A stretch of DNA of 22,165 nt from Ruminococcus sp. (GTDB lineage Bacteria; Bacillota; Clostridia; Oscillospirales; Ruminococcaceae), in NCBI GenBank assembly GCA_024697705.1, contig JAILFF010000003.1, forward strand, positions 1 through 22,165, read 5' to 3'. The notes beneath the pieces are model-generated. The model was not told where the DNA came from, made no database searches, and was given only the letters and a program-made list of their open reading frames with translations. The position numbers and the translations under genes were made by a program. Within the stretch, counting starts at the first letter, position 1, and every line of letters starts with the position of its first letter. Shown in pieces: positions 1 to 7,490 of the stretch.

Positions 1-28
1 TGCAAATGTAAAAGAAAACTTCAAGCCC

Positions 29-57
29 TTGAAAACATCTCCGAAAACGTGTATAAT
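29..57 (+). promoter_or_regulatory. Sigma-A promoter of fba
   Basis: A TTGAAA box at 29-34 and a perfect TATAAT at 52-57 are separated by 17 bp. Transcription would start near 64, leaving a leader of about 57 nt before the aldolase start. A small hairpin (TCGCA-ttg-TGCGA, 65-77) sits at the 5' end of this leader. The promoter overlaps an in-frame ATG at 49, so that codon cannot start the protein. Confidence 0.8.
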
Positions 58-120
58 TATAGTGTCGCATTGTGCGATAATAATTTAACAATCCAAAATT
101 TTACGGAGGGTGTTTTAAGT

Positions 121-984
121 ATGTTAGTTTCAGCTAAGGAAATGCTCGATAAGGCAAGAGCAGGCAAGTACGCGGTAGGTCAGTTCAACATCAATAACCT
201 TGAATGGACAAAGGCGATCCTTTTGACCGCTCAGGAGCTTAATTCACCCGTTATACTGGGTGTTTCCGAGGGCGCAGGCAAGTACATGACAGGCTTCGAG
301 ACCGTTGCCGCCATGGTTGCCGCTATGGACAAGTCTCTCGGCATCACCGTTCCCGTTGCTCTGCATCTCGACCACGGCTCTTTTGAGGGCTGCTACAAGT
401 GCATCAAGGCGGGCTTCACCTCTATCATGTTCGACGGCTCTCACTTCCCGATCGACGAGAACATCGCCAAGACCACCGAGCTCGTAAGCGCTGCTCATCA
501 TCTCGGACTCTCCATCGAGGCTGAGGTAGGCGCTATCGGCGGCGAAGAAGACGGCGTTGTAGGCAAGGGCGAGTGCGCTGACCCCAAGGAGTGCAAGCAG
601 ATCGCAGATCTCGGCGTTGATTTCCTTGCTGCGGGCATCGGCAATATCCACGGCGTATATCCCGCCAACTGGGAAGGCTTAAGCTTCGAGACTCTCGCTG
701 CTGTTAACAAGGAAGTCGGCGAAATGCCCCTCGTACTGCACGGCGGCACAGGTATCCCCGACGATCAGATCACCAAGGCTATCTCCCTCGGCGTTGCAAA
801 GATCAATGTTAACACCGAGTGCCAGCTCGTATTCGCTGAGGCTACCCGCGGCTACATCGAGGCAGGCAAGGACAAGCAGGGCAAGGGCTTCGACCCCAGA
901 AAGCTGCTCGCTCCCGGCTTCGAGGCTATCAAGGCTAAGGTAAAGGAAAAGATGGAGCTGTTCGGTTCCGTAGGCAAGGCTTGA
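121..984 (+). CDS. fba: Class II fructose-1,6-bisphosphate aldolase
   Basis: Cytoplasmic glycolytic/gluconeogenic enzyme that interconverts fructose-1,6-bisphosphate with dihydroxyacetone phosphate and glyceraldehyde-3-phosphate, using a divalent metal. The 287-residue product is the usual length for the Bacillus-type class II family. HLDHG (residues 82-86) supplies the catalytic Asp84 and metal ligand His85. IGNIHGVY (173-180) and VLHGGTG (205-211) supply His177 and His207, and NVNTE (229-233) is the phosphate-binding segment. The start at 121 is chosen because ACGGAGGG lies just upstream (about 102-109); an in-frame ATG at 49 lies inside the promoter. The gene has its own promoter and appears monocistronic or weakly linked to the next gene. 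A tagatose-bisphosphate aldolase is possible within the family, but the overall pattern favours Fba. Confidence 0.95.
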   Translation: MLVSAKEMLDKARAGKYAVGQFNINNLEWTKAILLTAQELNSPVILGVSEGAGKYMTGFETVAAMVAAMDKSLGITVPVALHLDHGSFEGCYKCIKAGFTSIMFDGSHFPIDENIAKTTELVSAAHHLGLSIEAEVGAIGGEEDGVVGKGECADPKECKQIADLGVDFLAAGIGNIHGVYPANWEGLSFETLAAVNKEVGEMPLVLHGGTGIPDDQITKAISLGVAKINVNTECQLVFAEATRGYIEAGKDKQGKGFDPRKLLAPGFEAIKAKVKEKMELFGSVGKA

Positions 985-1008
985 TCCTGATCGATCAACG
1001 TATATAAT
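981..1008 (+). promoter_or_regulatory. Possible promoter of the QueT-like gene
   Basis: TTGATC (981-986), overlapping the fba stop codon, and TATAAT (1003-1008) are spaced 16 bp apart. The -10 is perfect, the -35 moderate. If used, the transcript would begin near 1015, and the hairpin at 1017-1046 would form its 5' end. Confidence 0.45.
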
Positions 1009-1016
1009 ATTCATTT

Positions 1017-1046
1017 CGCGCCGGGGTCTGTTCAGACTTCGGCGCG
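1017..1046 (+). terminator. Strong hairpin between fba and the QueT-like gene
   Basis: A near-perfect 14-bp stem (CGCGCCG-GG-GTCTG paired with CAGAC-TT-CGGCGCG, two G-T wobbles) with almost no loop. Only a weak T-rich stretch (TGTTAT) follows, so it could be an inefficient fba terminator. It could equally be a 5' stabilising hairpin of the next transcript if the promoter at 981-1008 is active. Confidence 0.45.
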
Positions 1047-1066
1047 TGTTATAAGGAGATGTCGGT

Positions 1067-1588
1067 ATGGAGGCTATCGGAACGCGCCGCGTCGTGAGGA
1101 TCGGCGTTATTGCCCTTTTTTATGCGCTTTTGAGCTTTGCGACGTCATCGCTGTCATGCGATGATATTCCGATACGGCTTGCCGAGATGTTTCTGGTGCT
1201 TTGTCTTTACAGCAAGGACAGTGTGGCGGCTGTTACGATGGGCAGTTTTGCCGTCAATGTGTTCGGTCCGCACAGCGCTTATGAAGTTATCATAGGCACG
1301 CTGGCTACTCTTACCGCGGGAATACTCATCTGTCTCATGCGGAATCGGGTCGGTTCTTTAGGGGTCATCATTGCGGCGCTTATCTCCGCGGCGGTGAACG
1401 CGCCCGCTGTCGGCGCTATGATATTCTTAAACGGTGGCGGAGATATCAAAACAGAAGTGATAAGGACAGCGATAAGTGAGTTTTTCACGGTGCTTATCGC
1501 GGGCGCCGCGCTCTACTACTATGTCAAGCGCGTAAAACGAATGAAAACATTCCTCAGCGACGACGTGAGTGTTTCCGCACACGGCTGA
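1067..1588 (+). CDS. QueT-family (ECF S-component-like) membrane protein
   Basis: A 173-residue hydrophobic protein with about five membrane segments. The stretch IPIRLAEMFLVLCLYSKD, followed by AVTMGSFAVNVFG and a GTLATL segment, resembles the QueT family. QueT proteins are substrate-binding S components of ECF vitamin transporters linked to uptake of queuosine precursors. The start at 1067 has AAGGAG (about 1051-1056) at suitable spacing. No ECF A/A'/T genes are adjacent, which is normal for group II ECF systems that share a module encoded elsewhere. The basic cytoplasmic C-terminus (VKRVKRMK) fits an inside orientation. The substrate is inferred from the family alone. No preQ1 riboswitch could be recognised in the short leader. 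A strong terminator follows. Confidence 0.7.
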   Translation: MEAIGTRRVVRIGVIALFYALLSFATSSLSCDDIPIRLAEMFLVLCLYSKDSVAAVTMGSFAVNVFGPHSAYEVIIGTLATLTAGILICLMRNRVGSLGVIIAALISAAVNAPAVGAMIFLNGGGDIKTEVIRTAISEFFTVLIAGAALYYYVKRVKRMKTFLSDDVSVSAHG

Positions 1589-1608
1589 AAAGGCAATGAT
1601 TTGAACGT

Positions 1609-1645
1609 AAAACACGGACAGCAGAAATGTGCGTCCGTGTTTTTT
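1609..1645 (+). terminator. Rho-independent terminator after the QueT-like gene
   Basis: AAAACACGGAC (1609-1619) pairs with GTCCGTGTTTT (1633-1643) around a 13-nt loop, and the stem runs into a T tract. Classic intrinsic terminator. Confidence 0.85.
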
Positions 1646-1649
1646 AGTC

Positions 1650-1678
1650 TTGCATTTTTTCAGCCGATGTGATATAAT
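1650..1678 (+). promoter_or_regulatory. Extended -10 promoter upstream of udp
   Basis: TTGCAT (1650-1655) and TATAAT (1673-1678) are 17 bp apart, with TGA directly before the -10 (extended -10). It lies just after the preceding terminator. A transcript from here would carry a leader of about 250 nt that contains the whole palindromic repeat at 1716-1902. Confidence 0.6.
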
Positions 1679-1715
1679 AAATATACATTATATATGTAAA
1701 TGAGCATTTGTATAT

Positions 1716-1902
1716 AGTTAACAGTGAATAGTGAATAGTTATGGTATCGCCTTCGGCGATGTTGCGCTGCGAACGTGCAGCGCATTGACTCGTTTACGCT
1801 CGTCATTTAACCTGCAAAGATAGTGTATATTTTTGCAGAGCGAAGCTTCTGCATAATACGCGCCGCAGGCGCTCCTTAACTGTTCACTATTCACTGTTAA
1901 CT
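1716..1902. repeat. Palindromic MITE-like repeat, copy 1
   Basis: Two 25-bp arms, 1716-1740 and 1878-1902, are inverted repeats with a single mismatch; both contain the motif AGTGAATAGTGAA. Between them lies a chain of small hairpins: ATCGCC-TTC-GGCGAT, TGCGCTGC...GCAGCGCA, and TGCAGA...TTCTGCA, plus GCGCCGCAGGCGC. A second copy lies at 7323-7455. It contains no ORF of note and fills most of the 344-bp gap between 1589 and 1933. No convincing target duplication flanks it. Confidence 0.75.
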
Positions 1903-1933
1903 ATTAACTGTAAAAATAAGGAGCGTGACGTTT

Positions 1934-2725
1934 ATGGCAAGTATTATGGACGGCGAAAGACAGTTTCACATCAAGGCGAAAAAGGGCGAGGTCGGCAGAT
2001 ACGTTATCCTGCCCGGCGACCCCGAGCGGGTGCCGAAGATCGCCGCGCTGCTCGACAATGCCGTGCAGATAGCCCAAAACCGCGAGTACAATCTTTACAC
2101 GGGCGAGCTTGACGGCGTGAAAGTCTCGGTCTGCTCGACGGGCATCGGAGGTCCTTCGGCGGCTATTGCTGTCGAGGAGCTTATCAAGTGCGGCGCGGAC
2201 ACGTTTATTCGCGTCGGGACGTCGGGCGGCATAAAGCTTGACGTTGTGGGCGGCGACCTCTGCATTGCGACCGCGGCGGTGCGTGCCGAGGGTACGAGCC
2301 GCGAGTATCTGCCCGCGGGCTATCCTGCGGCGGCTGATTACGAGGTCGTGAGCGCTCTTGCGGATTCGGCGAAGGAGCTGTGCGACGGCAGCTTCGGCAA
2401 TTCGTACCATGTCGGGGTAGTTCAGTCGAAGGACAGCTTTTACGGCGAGGTCGAGCCCGACGCCTCGGCTGTCACGGGTCTGCTGCGTGAGGAGTGGGAG
2501 GGCTTTCGCAAGTGCGGGTGTCTGACCTCGGAGATGGAATGTGCGGGAGTATTCTCGGTAGGATTGGTACGCGGCGCGAGATGCGGCGCGGTGCTGACGG
2601 CTATTTGGAATGTCGAGCGGAGTGTGCGGGGGCTTCCCGACAATATCACGGAGGATTCGACAAGAGCGATAAAATGCGCGATTGAAGCGATAAGAAAGCT
2701 CATAAAGTCGGATAACGCGAAATAA
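1934..2725 (+). CDS. udp: Uridine phosphorylase (NP-I family)
   Basis: Cytoplasmic pyrimidine-salvage enzyme that splits uridine with phosphate into uracil and ribose-1-phosphate. The ~263-residue product has the NP-I fold signatures: GDPERV near the N-terminus (phosphate binding), the STGIGGPSAAI segment, RVGTSGGI in the middle, and SEMECAG, whose Glu-Met-Glu core binds the ribose in this family. The FHIKAKKGEVG opening and overall pattern fit Udp better than purine nucleoside phosphorylase DeoD. The start at 1934 is preferred because AAGGAG (1917-1922) is 11 nt upstream. A GTG at 1925 is too close to that site, and ATG 1946 is a weaker alternative. The leader carries a large palindromic repeat that could influence expression. 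Confidence 0.87.
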   Translation: MASIMDGERQFHIKAKKGEVGRYVILPGDPERVPKIAALLDNAVQIAQNREYNLYTGELDGVKVSVCSTGIGGPSAAIAVEELIKCGADTFIRVGTSGGIKLDVVGGDLCIATAAVRAEGTSREYLPAGYPAAADYEVVSALADSAKELCDGSFGNSYHVGVVQSKDSFYGEVEPDASAVTGLLREEWEGFRKCGCLTSEMECAGVFSVGLVRGARCGAVLTAIWNVERSVRGLPDNITEDSTRAIKCAIEAIRKLIKSDNAK

Positions 2726-2754
2726 GGACAAAGAAAACCCTTATGAAAGCAATA

Positions 2755-2994
2755 CCAAAAGTCTTAGGAAAGGGGTCTGGGGGAGAACCCTTCTTCAGAA
2801 GGGTTTTTCCCCCAGGAAAGCCTACGACGACCACAAACAAAGCGGAGAAAGAAAACCGAACGGTTAAAATAATAAAATCGGCAATTTAAGAAAATCGAAC
2901 AAAAACGCAGATACGAATAAATCATCAAGTCTGTACAAAAACAAGCAAATTGCCGATTTTATATTTGCGAAAGAGCGAAGCGATTTTCGCAAAT
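2755..2994 (+). repeat. Composite structured repeat, copy A (before rqcH)
   Basis: A ~240-bp module with four parts in order. First, a CCAAAAGTCTTAGGAAAGGGG box (2755-2775). Second, a long hairpin (2777-2815, loop TTCA). Third, a perfect 16-bp inverted repeat (2872-2887 with 2947-2962, core AAAATCGGCAATT). Fourth, a hairpin ATTTGCGAAA/TTTCGCAAAT (2963-2972 with 2985-2994) whose loop holds AGAGCGAAGCGA. The same parts recur in the same order and orientation at 5045-5281. No gene is visible here; this is part of the 532-bp gap before rqcH. Confidence 0.75.
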
Positions 2995-3138
2995 GAATTG
3001 CGCCTTGCCCCACCGTAAAGAAAGTGCTGACCGCACAGACCGCTCGTTCGCTCCGCTCACATCGCACAAAGGTGTTTACAAGCCGCGCGAACAGTTTTGC
3101 AAGGCGGTCGGTTTGACGATGCGCGGCTTGATTTAAAT

Positions 3139-3188
3139 GGGGGCTCTGCCCCCAAGCCCCCGCAAGGGGCGTCCTGCCCCTTGACCCC
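3139..3188. repeat. GC-rich hairpin repeat upstream of rqcH
   Basis: Overlapping hairpins: GGGGGC-TCT-GCCCCC (3139-3153), GCCCC...GGGGC (about 3156-3170), and GGGGC-GTCCT-GCCCC (3166-3180). The base composition differs sharply from the AT-rich leader that follows (about 3200-3250). This resembles the 'GGGGCTCTGCCCC' type of dispersed intergenic repeat seen in Clostridia. No promoter of good consensus was recognised between it and rqcH. Confidence 0.5.
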
Positions 3189-3258
3189 TTTTCCGCTTCG
3201 CGGTTTCTCATTTCTGCTTTCATTACTTTTTTGTTTATTATATATTTGGAGGAAAATA

Positions 3259-5037
3259 ATGGCACTTGACGGCATATTTTTAAGCCTTGTAAAAGAAGAA
3301 CTCGCCCCCCTCATCGGCGGCAGGATTGATAAGGTGTATCAGACCGCCCGCGAGGAACTCGTTCTCGGTGTGCGTACCCGCGACGGCTCCTATCGGCTGC
3401 TGATTAACTCGTCCGCGGGAACGGCTCGCGTACACGTTACCGGCGAGAATATCGAAAACCCCAAGACTCCGCCCATGTTCTGTATGCTTATGCGCAAACG
3501 GCTCGGCGGCGGCAGACTTGTCGGTATCAGACAGGACGGCGCGGAAAGAATTATCTGCTTCGATATCGACGCTGTGAACGAAATGGGCGATACCGTTCGG
3601 CTGACCCTCGCCGCCGAAATAATGGGCAGACGCTCGAATATTATCCTTATCGAATACCCCGAAGGAGCGGAAAACGGCAGGATAGTTGACAGCATCAAGC
3701 GCGTTACGCCCGAAATGTCCTCGGTGCGCCCCGTGCTTCCCGGTATGGAATATACCCTTCCGCCCCGCGGACAGCGGCTTTCGCTCGAAAGCTTCACCGC
3801 GGAAGAGCTTAGGGAACATCTCGCGGAGTTCGCAAAAAAACGCACATCTTCGGCGCTCGTGCAGAGCTTCGAGGGCATATCACCCGTGTTCGCCGATGAA
3901 GCCGTATGGTACATGAACGGCGGTGAGGATAAGGCGGCGGGAGATATCACAGACGGCGAATTTGCCCGCCTGACCGAATGGCTGACAGCGCGTTCGGAGG
4001 AGCTTAAGTCGCGGAAGCTTACCTACACGGCGCTGCTGACTGCGGAGGGAACGCCCAAAGACTTCTGCTTTGCGGAGATAAAACACTTCGGTTCGCTCAT
4101 GCAGACCAAACGCTTTGAAAGCGCCTGCGAACTGCTCGACGAGTTCTATTCGCGCCGCAGCCGCGACGACCGTATCCGTCAGAAAGCCGCAGACCTCTTC
4201 GCGGCGCTGACTTCGCTTATCGAGAGGACCTCCCGCCGCGTGGCAAATCAGCGTCAGGAGCTTACCGAGTGCGCCGACCGCGAACAGCTGAAAATCCGCG
4301 GCGACCTTATCATGACAAATCTTTACGCGATACAAAAGGGACAGACTATCGTGATCTGCGATAATTATTACAGCGAGGACGGCGGAAAGCTCGACATCGA
4401 GCTTGACCCGCGCCTTACCCCCACGCAGAACGCGCAGAAATATTACCGCGAATACCGCAAAGCCGATACCGCCGAAAAGAAGCTCGCGGGGCTTATCGCG
4501 GAGGGCGAGCAGGAGCTTGTCTACCTCGATTCGGTGCTCGATCAGCTCACCCGCGCCGAGACCGATTCCGATATCGACCAGCTGCGCGGCGAGCTTGCCG
4601 AACAGGGCTATCTGCGCCGCCGCACACGGGCGGGTCAGAAGGAGGCGCGTTCGCTGCCGCCGCTTAAATTTATTTCCGACGACGGCTACACGATCCTTGT
4701 CGGCAGGCACAACCGTCAGAACGACAAGCTGACCTTGAAGGATTCCGCCAAGCAGGATATCTGGCTGCATACCCACGATATCACGGGTTCGCACACGGTG
4801 ATCGTCACGAACGGCAAGGACCCCAATCCGCCGAGAAACACCATCATGCAGGCGGCAAGGCTGGCGGCTTATCACTCGAAGGGCAGACAAAGCTCGCAGG
4901 TGCCCGTCGATTACACGCTTATCAAAAATGTGAAGAAGCCGAACGGAGCCAAGCCCGGCATGGTGATCTTCACCGATCAGCGGACGGTCTATGTCACTCC
5001 CGATGAAAAAGAGGCGGAAAGACTGCGCATAAAGTGA
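3259..5037 (+). CDS. rqcH: RqcH / NFACT-family ribosome quality-control factor
   Basis: RqcH binds stalled 50S subunits still carrying peptidyl-tRNA and recruits tRNA-Ala to add C-terminal alanine tails that mark the nascent chain for degradation. It was formerly annotated as a fibronectin-binding protein. The 592-residue product has the NFACT layout. The N-terminal NFACT-N domain opens with MALDGIFLSLVKEEL and includes PPMFCMLMRKRL and AEIMGRRSNIIL. A central charged region (about 280-460) is probably the coiled-coil hairpin. The C-terminal NFACT-R domain includes GYTILVGRHNRQND, DIWLHTHDITGSH and AAYHSKGR. The start at 3259 is set by TTGGAGG at about 3246-3252. The reading frame stays open to 3097, but that stretch is repeat-derived. 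It is monocistronic and flanked by two copies of a composite repeat. Confidence 0.92.
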   Translation: MALDGIFLSLVKEELAPLIGGRIDKVYQTAREELVLGVRTRDGSYRLLINSSAGTARVHVTGENIENPKTPPMFCMLMRKRLGGGRLVGIRQDGAERIICFDIDAVNEMGDTVRLTLAAEIMGRRSNIILIEYPEGAENGRIVDSIKRVTPEMSSVRPVLPGMEYTLPPRGQRLSLESFTAEELREHLAEFAKKRTSSALVQSFEGISPVFADEAVWYMNGGEDKAAGDITDGEFARLTEWLTARSEELKSRKLTYTALLTAEGTPKDFCFAEIKHFGSLMQTKRFESACELLDEFYSRRSRDDRIRQKAADLFAALTSLIERTSRRVANQRQELTECADREQLKIRGDLIMTNLYAIQKGQTIVICDNYYSEDGGKLDIELDPRLTPTQNAQKYYREYRKADTAEKKLAGLIAEGEQELVYLDSVLDQLTRAETDSDIDQLRGELAEQGYLRRRTRAGQKEARSLPPLKFISDDGYTILVGRHNRQNDKLTLKDSAKQDIWLHTHDITGSHTVIVTNGKDPNPPRNTIMQAARLAAYHSKGRQSSQVPVDYTLIKNVKKPNGAKPGMVIFTDQRTVYVTPDEKEAERLRIK

Positions 5038-5044
5038 GGATAAA

Positions 5045-5281
5045 CCAAAAGTCTTAGGAAGGGGGTGTGGGGGATAACCCTTCTTCAGAAGGGTTTCCCC
5101 CACAAAAGCCGACGGCGCTTGCATATTTACGGTAAAAAGCAAAGTGAATAGCTCAAAAATAAAATCGGCAATTCAGAGAAAAGCTCCCAAAAAGGCAGAA
5201 GCGAAAGAATCTGCAAGAGTGAGCGGGAACAAGTGAATTGCCGATTTTATTGCACGAAAGAGCGCAGCGATTTTCGTGCAA
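5045..5281 (+). repeat. Composite structured repeat, copy B (after rqcH)
   Basis: Same order as copy A. A CCAAAAGTCTTAGGAAGGGG box begins 8 nt after the rqcH stop. A hairpin follows (5066-5104, TGTGGGGG...CCCCCACA, same AACCCTTC-TTCA-GAAGGG core), which may also terminate rqcH. Then comes a perfect 18-bp inverted repeat (5158-5175 with 5234-5251). Last is a hairpin TTGCACGAAA/TTTCGTGCAA (5250-5259 with 5272-5281) with loop AGAGCGCAGCGA. Stem changes relative to copy A are compensatory. Confidence 0.75.
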
Positions 5282-5331
5282 CGAGGGCGCAAAGCGGTGA
5301 AATATCCTCACGGTGATGAAGAGCGCTGTTA

Positions 5332-5384
5332 TGTAGGGGCGAGCATTGTAAGGAAGGCGGGGGACACAAGCCCCAGCCCTACAA
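5332..5384. repeat. TGTAGGGGC inverted-repeat fragment
   Basis: TGTAGGGGC (5332-5340) faces GCCCTACA (5376-5383), enclosing a short GGGG...CCCC stem. The same TGTAGGGGC/GCCCCTACA ends occur inside the MITE at 10118-10238, so this looks like a shortened relative. The remainder of the 541-bp gap (5385-5503) is AT-rich with nothing recognised until the promoter. Confidence 0.45.
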
Positions 5385-5503
5385 ATATAGTGGTTAGTGG
5401 ACACGTTTACTGTTTCATTATCGCATCTTAGACAAGATTGGCAGTAAAATAGTATGAAATGTAAATCATAACGCTGTTAATTATTAATTAAATGTGTCAT
5501 CTC

Positions 5504-5532
5504 TTGACAAGCGCCGCGGTTAGTGGTATAAT
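5504..5532 (+). promoter_or_regulatory. Consensus promoter of the ACT-hom operon
   Basis: Perfect TTGACA (5504-5509) and perfect TATAAT (5527-5532) with a 17-bp spacer ending in TGG, giving an extended -10 as well. Predicted start is near 5539, so the leader is only about 40 nt. That is too short for a T-box or an attenuator, so no leader-based control of the threonine genes is visible here. Confidence 0.9.
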
Positions 5533-5579
5533 ACATTGTGTACATGACAAAAACAGGTGTTTTTGGGAGGTGGACTGTT

Positions 5580-6029
5580 ATGGAGGGTTCCTCTCGCCCG
5601 CGCCTTGTGGTGGTAAAGGAGGATGTGCTGCCCGAGGTAATAGTCAAGGTGCTTCGCGCAAAGGAGCTGCGGGCTGCCTCGTCGGAATTGTCTTCTTCGG
5701 AGGCTTGCCGTATCGTGGGTATCTCGCGGAGCGCTTATTACAAGTACAAGGACAGCGTGTTTCTGTACGAGGAACAGTCGTCCGATAACGTCTTTTCGCT
5801 GGGGCTCAAGCTCCACGACAGACAGGGCGTGCTTTCGGCGGTGATTTCCGAGCTTTACAATCTCGGTATGAATATCATCAAGATAAATCAGGAGCAGCCC
5901 GAGGATTCCGTGGCGCTCGTGAAGATACAGGTAAGGCGCGACGGCGGCAGCTGCGGCAGAGAAGAGCTTTGCGGCGCTCTCGGCAGGCTTGACGGCGTTA
6001 TCGAGGTAAATTCGGTGCGAAATGCCTGA
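5580..6029 (+). CDS. ACT-domain protein (PheB/UPF0735-like)
   Basis: A 149-residue protein with two parts. Residues ~10-65 include SEACRIVGISRSAYYKYKDSVF, which looks like a small helical/HTH-type segment. The C-terminal half (~70-149) is an ACT domain: LGLKLHDRQGVLSAVISELYNLGMNIIKINQ, then a VALVKIQV strand and a final GVIEVNSV strand. ACT domains bind amino acids and regulate metabolic enzymes. Members of this family are commonly encoded directly before homoserine dehydrogenase in Clostridia and Bacilli, as here (hom starts 48 nt downstream), so a role in aspartate-family control is likely but not proven. The start at 5580 has GGGAGG (5565-5570) 9 nt upstream. An earlier ATG at 5538 coincides with the transcription start. 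Confidence 0.85.
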   Translation: MEGSSRPRLVVVKEDVLPEVIVKVLRAKELRAASSELSSSEACRIVGISRSAYYKYKDSVFLYEEQSSDNVFSLGLKLHDRQGVLSAVISELYNLGMNIIKINQEQPEDSVALVKIQVRRDGGSCGREELCGALGRLDGVIEVNSVRNA

Positions 6030-6077
6030 CAAGATCAGATAATTGATAATTGATAATAGAAAGGTTAAGGAAAGAAC

Positions 6078-7316
6078 ATGAAAAATGTGGCTGTTTTGGG
6101 ATACGGAGTGGTAGGCTCGGGAACGGTCGAGCTTTTTGAGAAGAACCGCGAGTCTATCTCGGAGAAGATCGGCAGGGATTGCGACGTTAAATACATCGTT
6201 GATCTCAGGGATTTCCCCGGCGACCCCTTCGAGGACAGGATAATCAAGGACTTCAACAAGGTTCTGGAGGACGACGAGATCGAGGTAGTTGCCGAGGTCA
6301 TCGGCGGACTTAAGCCCGCGTATGAGTTCACAAAGGCTGCTCTCGAAAAGGGCAAGAGCGTTGTTACCTCGAATAAGGAGCTTGTTGCCGAAAAGGGCGC
6401 GGAGCTGCTTAAGATCGCTCACGAGCATAACGTGAACTATCTGTTTGAAGCGAGCGTGGGCGGCGGTATCCCGATAATCCGTCCGCTGAACAAGTGCCTT
6501 GCGGGTAACAAGATCGAGCAGATCAGCGGTATTTTAAACGGCACCACGAACTTTATCCTCTCGAAGATGATAAAGGATCAGATGGACTTCGGCACGGCGC
6601 TGAGACTGGCTCAGGAACTTGGCTACGCCGAGCACGACCCGACCGCCGACGTCGAGGGTCATGACGCCTGCCGCAAGATATGCATACTGGGTTCGCTGGC
6701 TTACGGCAAGCACATCTATCCCGAAAAGGTACACCGCTCGGGCATCTCGCATATCACGCTGGAGGACGTTGCCTACGCGGAGAACGCGGGTTATGCCATC
6801 AAGCTGATAGGCTCTGTTAAACCCGCGGAGGACGGCAAGGTATCGGCGATCGTAAGTCCTCGCCTTGTTCCGAAGTCGAATATGCTTTCGAGCGTTGACG
6901 GCGTATATAACGCAATTTATGTTACGGGCGACGGCGTAGGCGATGTACTGTTCTACGGCAAGGGCGCAGGCAAGCTGCCGACCGCTTCGGCTGTTGTGGG
7001 AGATATCATCGACTGCTTAAAGCACAAGGAGCGTTCGATAATGATCTCGTGGAACGACTGCACCGACGACGATTATGTAGTGAAGTACAAGACCGTGGAA
7101 AACTCGATGTATGTGCGCATACAGGCTGACAACGCCGACGAGCTTAAGCCCGCGATCTCGGAGCTTTTCGGAAAGCTGACCTACATAGAGCGTGCGGGCA
7201 GACCCGACAACGAGCTTGCGTTCATCACCCCGACGATGGTAGAGGGCGTTATCGACGAGAAGCTTGAACAGCTTTCACATTCCGCCGATATCAAGAGCAA
7301 GATCAGACTGCTGTGA
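6078..7316 (+). CDS. hom: Homoserine dehydrogenase
   Basis: Reduces aspartate-4-semialdehyde to homoserine with NAD(P)H, the branch point to threonine and methionine. The 412-residue product has a Rossmann dinucleotide site, GYGVVGSG (8-15). SNKELVAEKG (98-107), EASVGGGIP (124-132) and GILNGTTNFI (151-160) are family signatures. DVEGHDACRK (191-200) carries the catalytic lysine region. A C-terminal ACT domain (about 335-412, VKYKTVENSMYVRIQA onward) is the usual site of threonine feedback. AAGGAAAG lies upstream of the ATG. It is co-transcribed with the preceding ACT protein from the consensus promoter at 5504-5532. Confidence 0.96.
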   Translation: MKNVAVLGYGVVGSGTVELFEKNRESISEKIGRDCDVKYIVDLRDFPGDPFEDRIIKDFNKVLEDDEIEVVAEVIGGLKPAYEFTKAALEKGKSVVTSNKELVAEKGAELLKIAHEHNVNYLFEASVGGGIPIIRPLNKCLAGNKIEQISGILNGTTNFILSKMIKDQMDFGTALRLAQELGYAEHDPTADVEGHDACRKICILGSLAYGKHIYPEKVHRSGISHITLEDVAYAENAGYAIKLIGSVKPAEDGKVSAIVSPRLVPKSNMLSSVDGVYNAIYVTGDGVGDVLFYGKGAGKLPTASAVVGDIIDCLKHKERSIMISWNDCTDDDYVVKYKTVENSMYVRIQADNADELKPAISELFGKLTYIERAGRPDNELAFITPTMVEGVIDEKLEQLSHSADIKSKIRLL

Positions 7317-7322
7317 TAAAAA

Positions 7323-7455
7323 AGTTAAAAGTGAATAGTGAATAGTGAACAGTTGCGGTGTCCGCTTCGCGGACGTAATTTATATATCCGCCGCAGGCGC
7401 TCCTTAACTATTCACTGCACGAACTTGTTCGTGCAATCACTCTACACTATTAACT
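7323..7455. repeat. Palindromic MITE-like repeat, copy 2
   Basis: Begins with AGTTAAAAGTGAATAGTGAA and ends with the inverted CACTATTAACT, matching the arms of the 1716-1902 repeat. It shares the exact core CGCCGCAGGCGCTCCTTAACT. The right arm is split by an 18-bp hairpin (TGCACGAAC-TT-GTTCGTGCA, from about 7417). It lies between hom and the Nudix gene. Confidence 0.7.
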
Positions 7456-7490
7456 GTTTTGCTTGATTTTTGGATAGCTAATAATTTTTC

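Noticed and set aside
1009..1066. PreQ1 riboswitch before the QueT-like gene
   Set aside because: The expected short pseudoknot pattern (conserved loop followed by an A-rich tail pairing back) is absent; only a simple hairpin is visible.
1700..1915. Target-site duplication around the palindromic repeat at 1716-1902
   Set aside because: The flanks do not match beyond a few AT bases, so transposition cannot be shown from this copy alone.
3097..3258. N-terminal extension of RqcH by 54 residues
   Set aside because: The extension comes from the GC-rich hairpin repeat, contains a spurious hydrophobic stretch, and lacks a ribosome site. The ATG at 3259 has GGAGG and matches the family N-terminus.
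3880..5142. Long open frame (420 codons) on the - strand opposite rqcH
   Set aside because: Its sequence has no recognisable family features and lies wholly opposite the well-supported rqcH. GC-rich codon bias on the + strand explains the lack of stops.
5520..6428. 302-codon - strand frame across the ACT and hom genes
   Set aside because: It overlaps two strongly supported genes and the perfect promoter at 5504-5532, and has no motifs.
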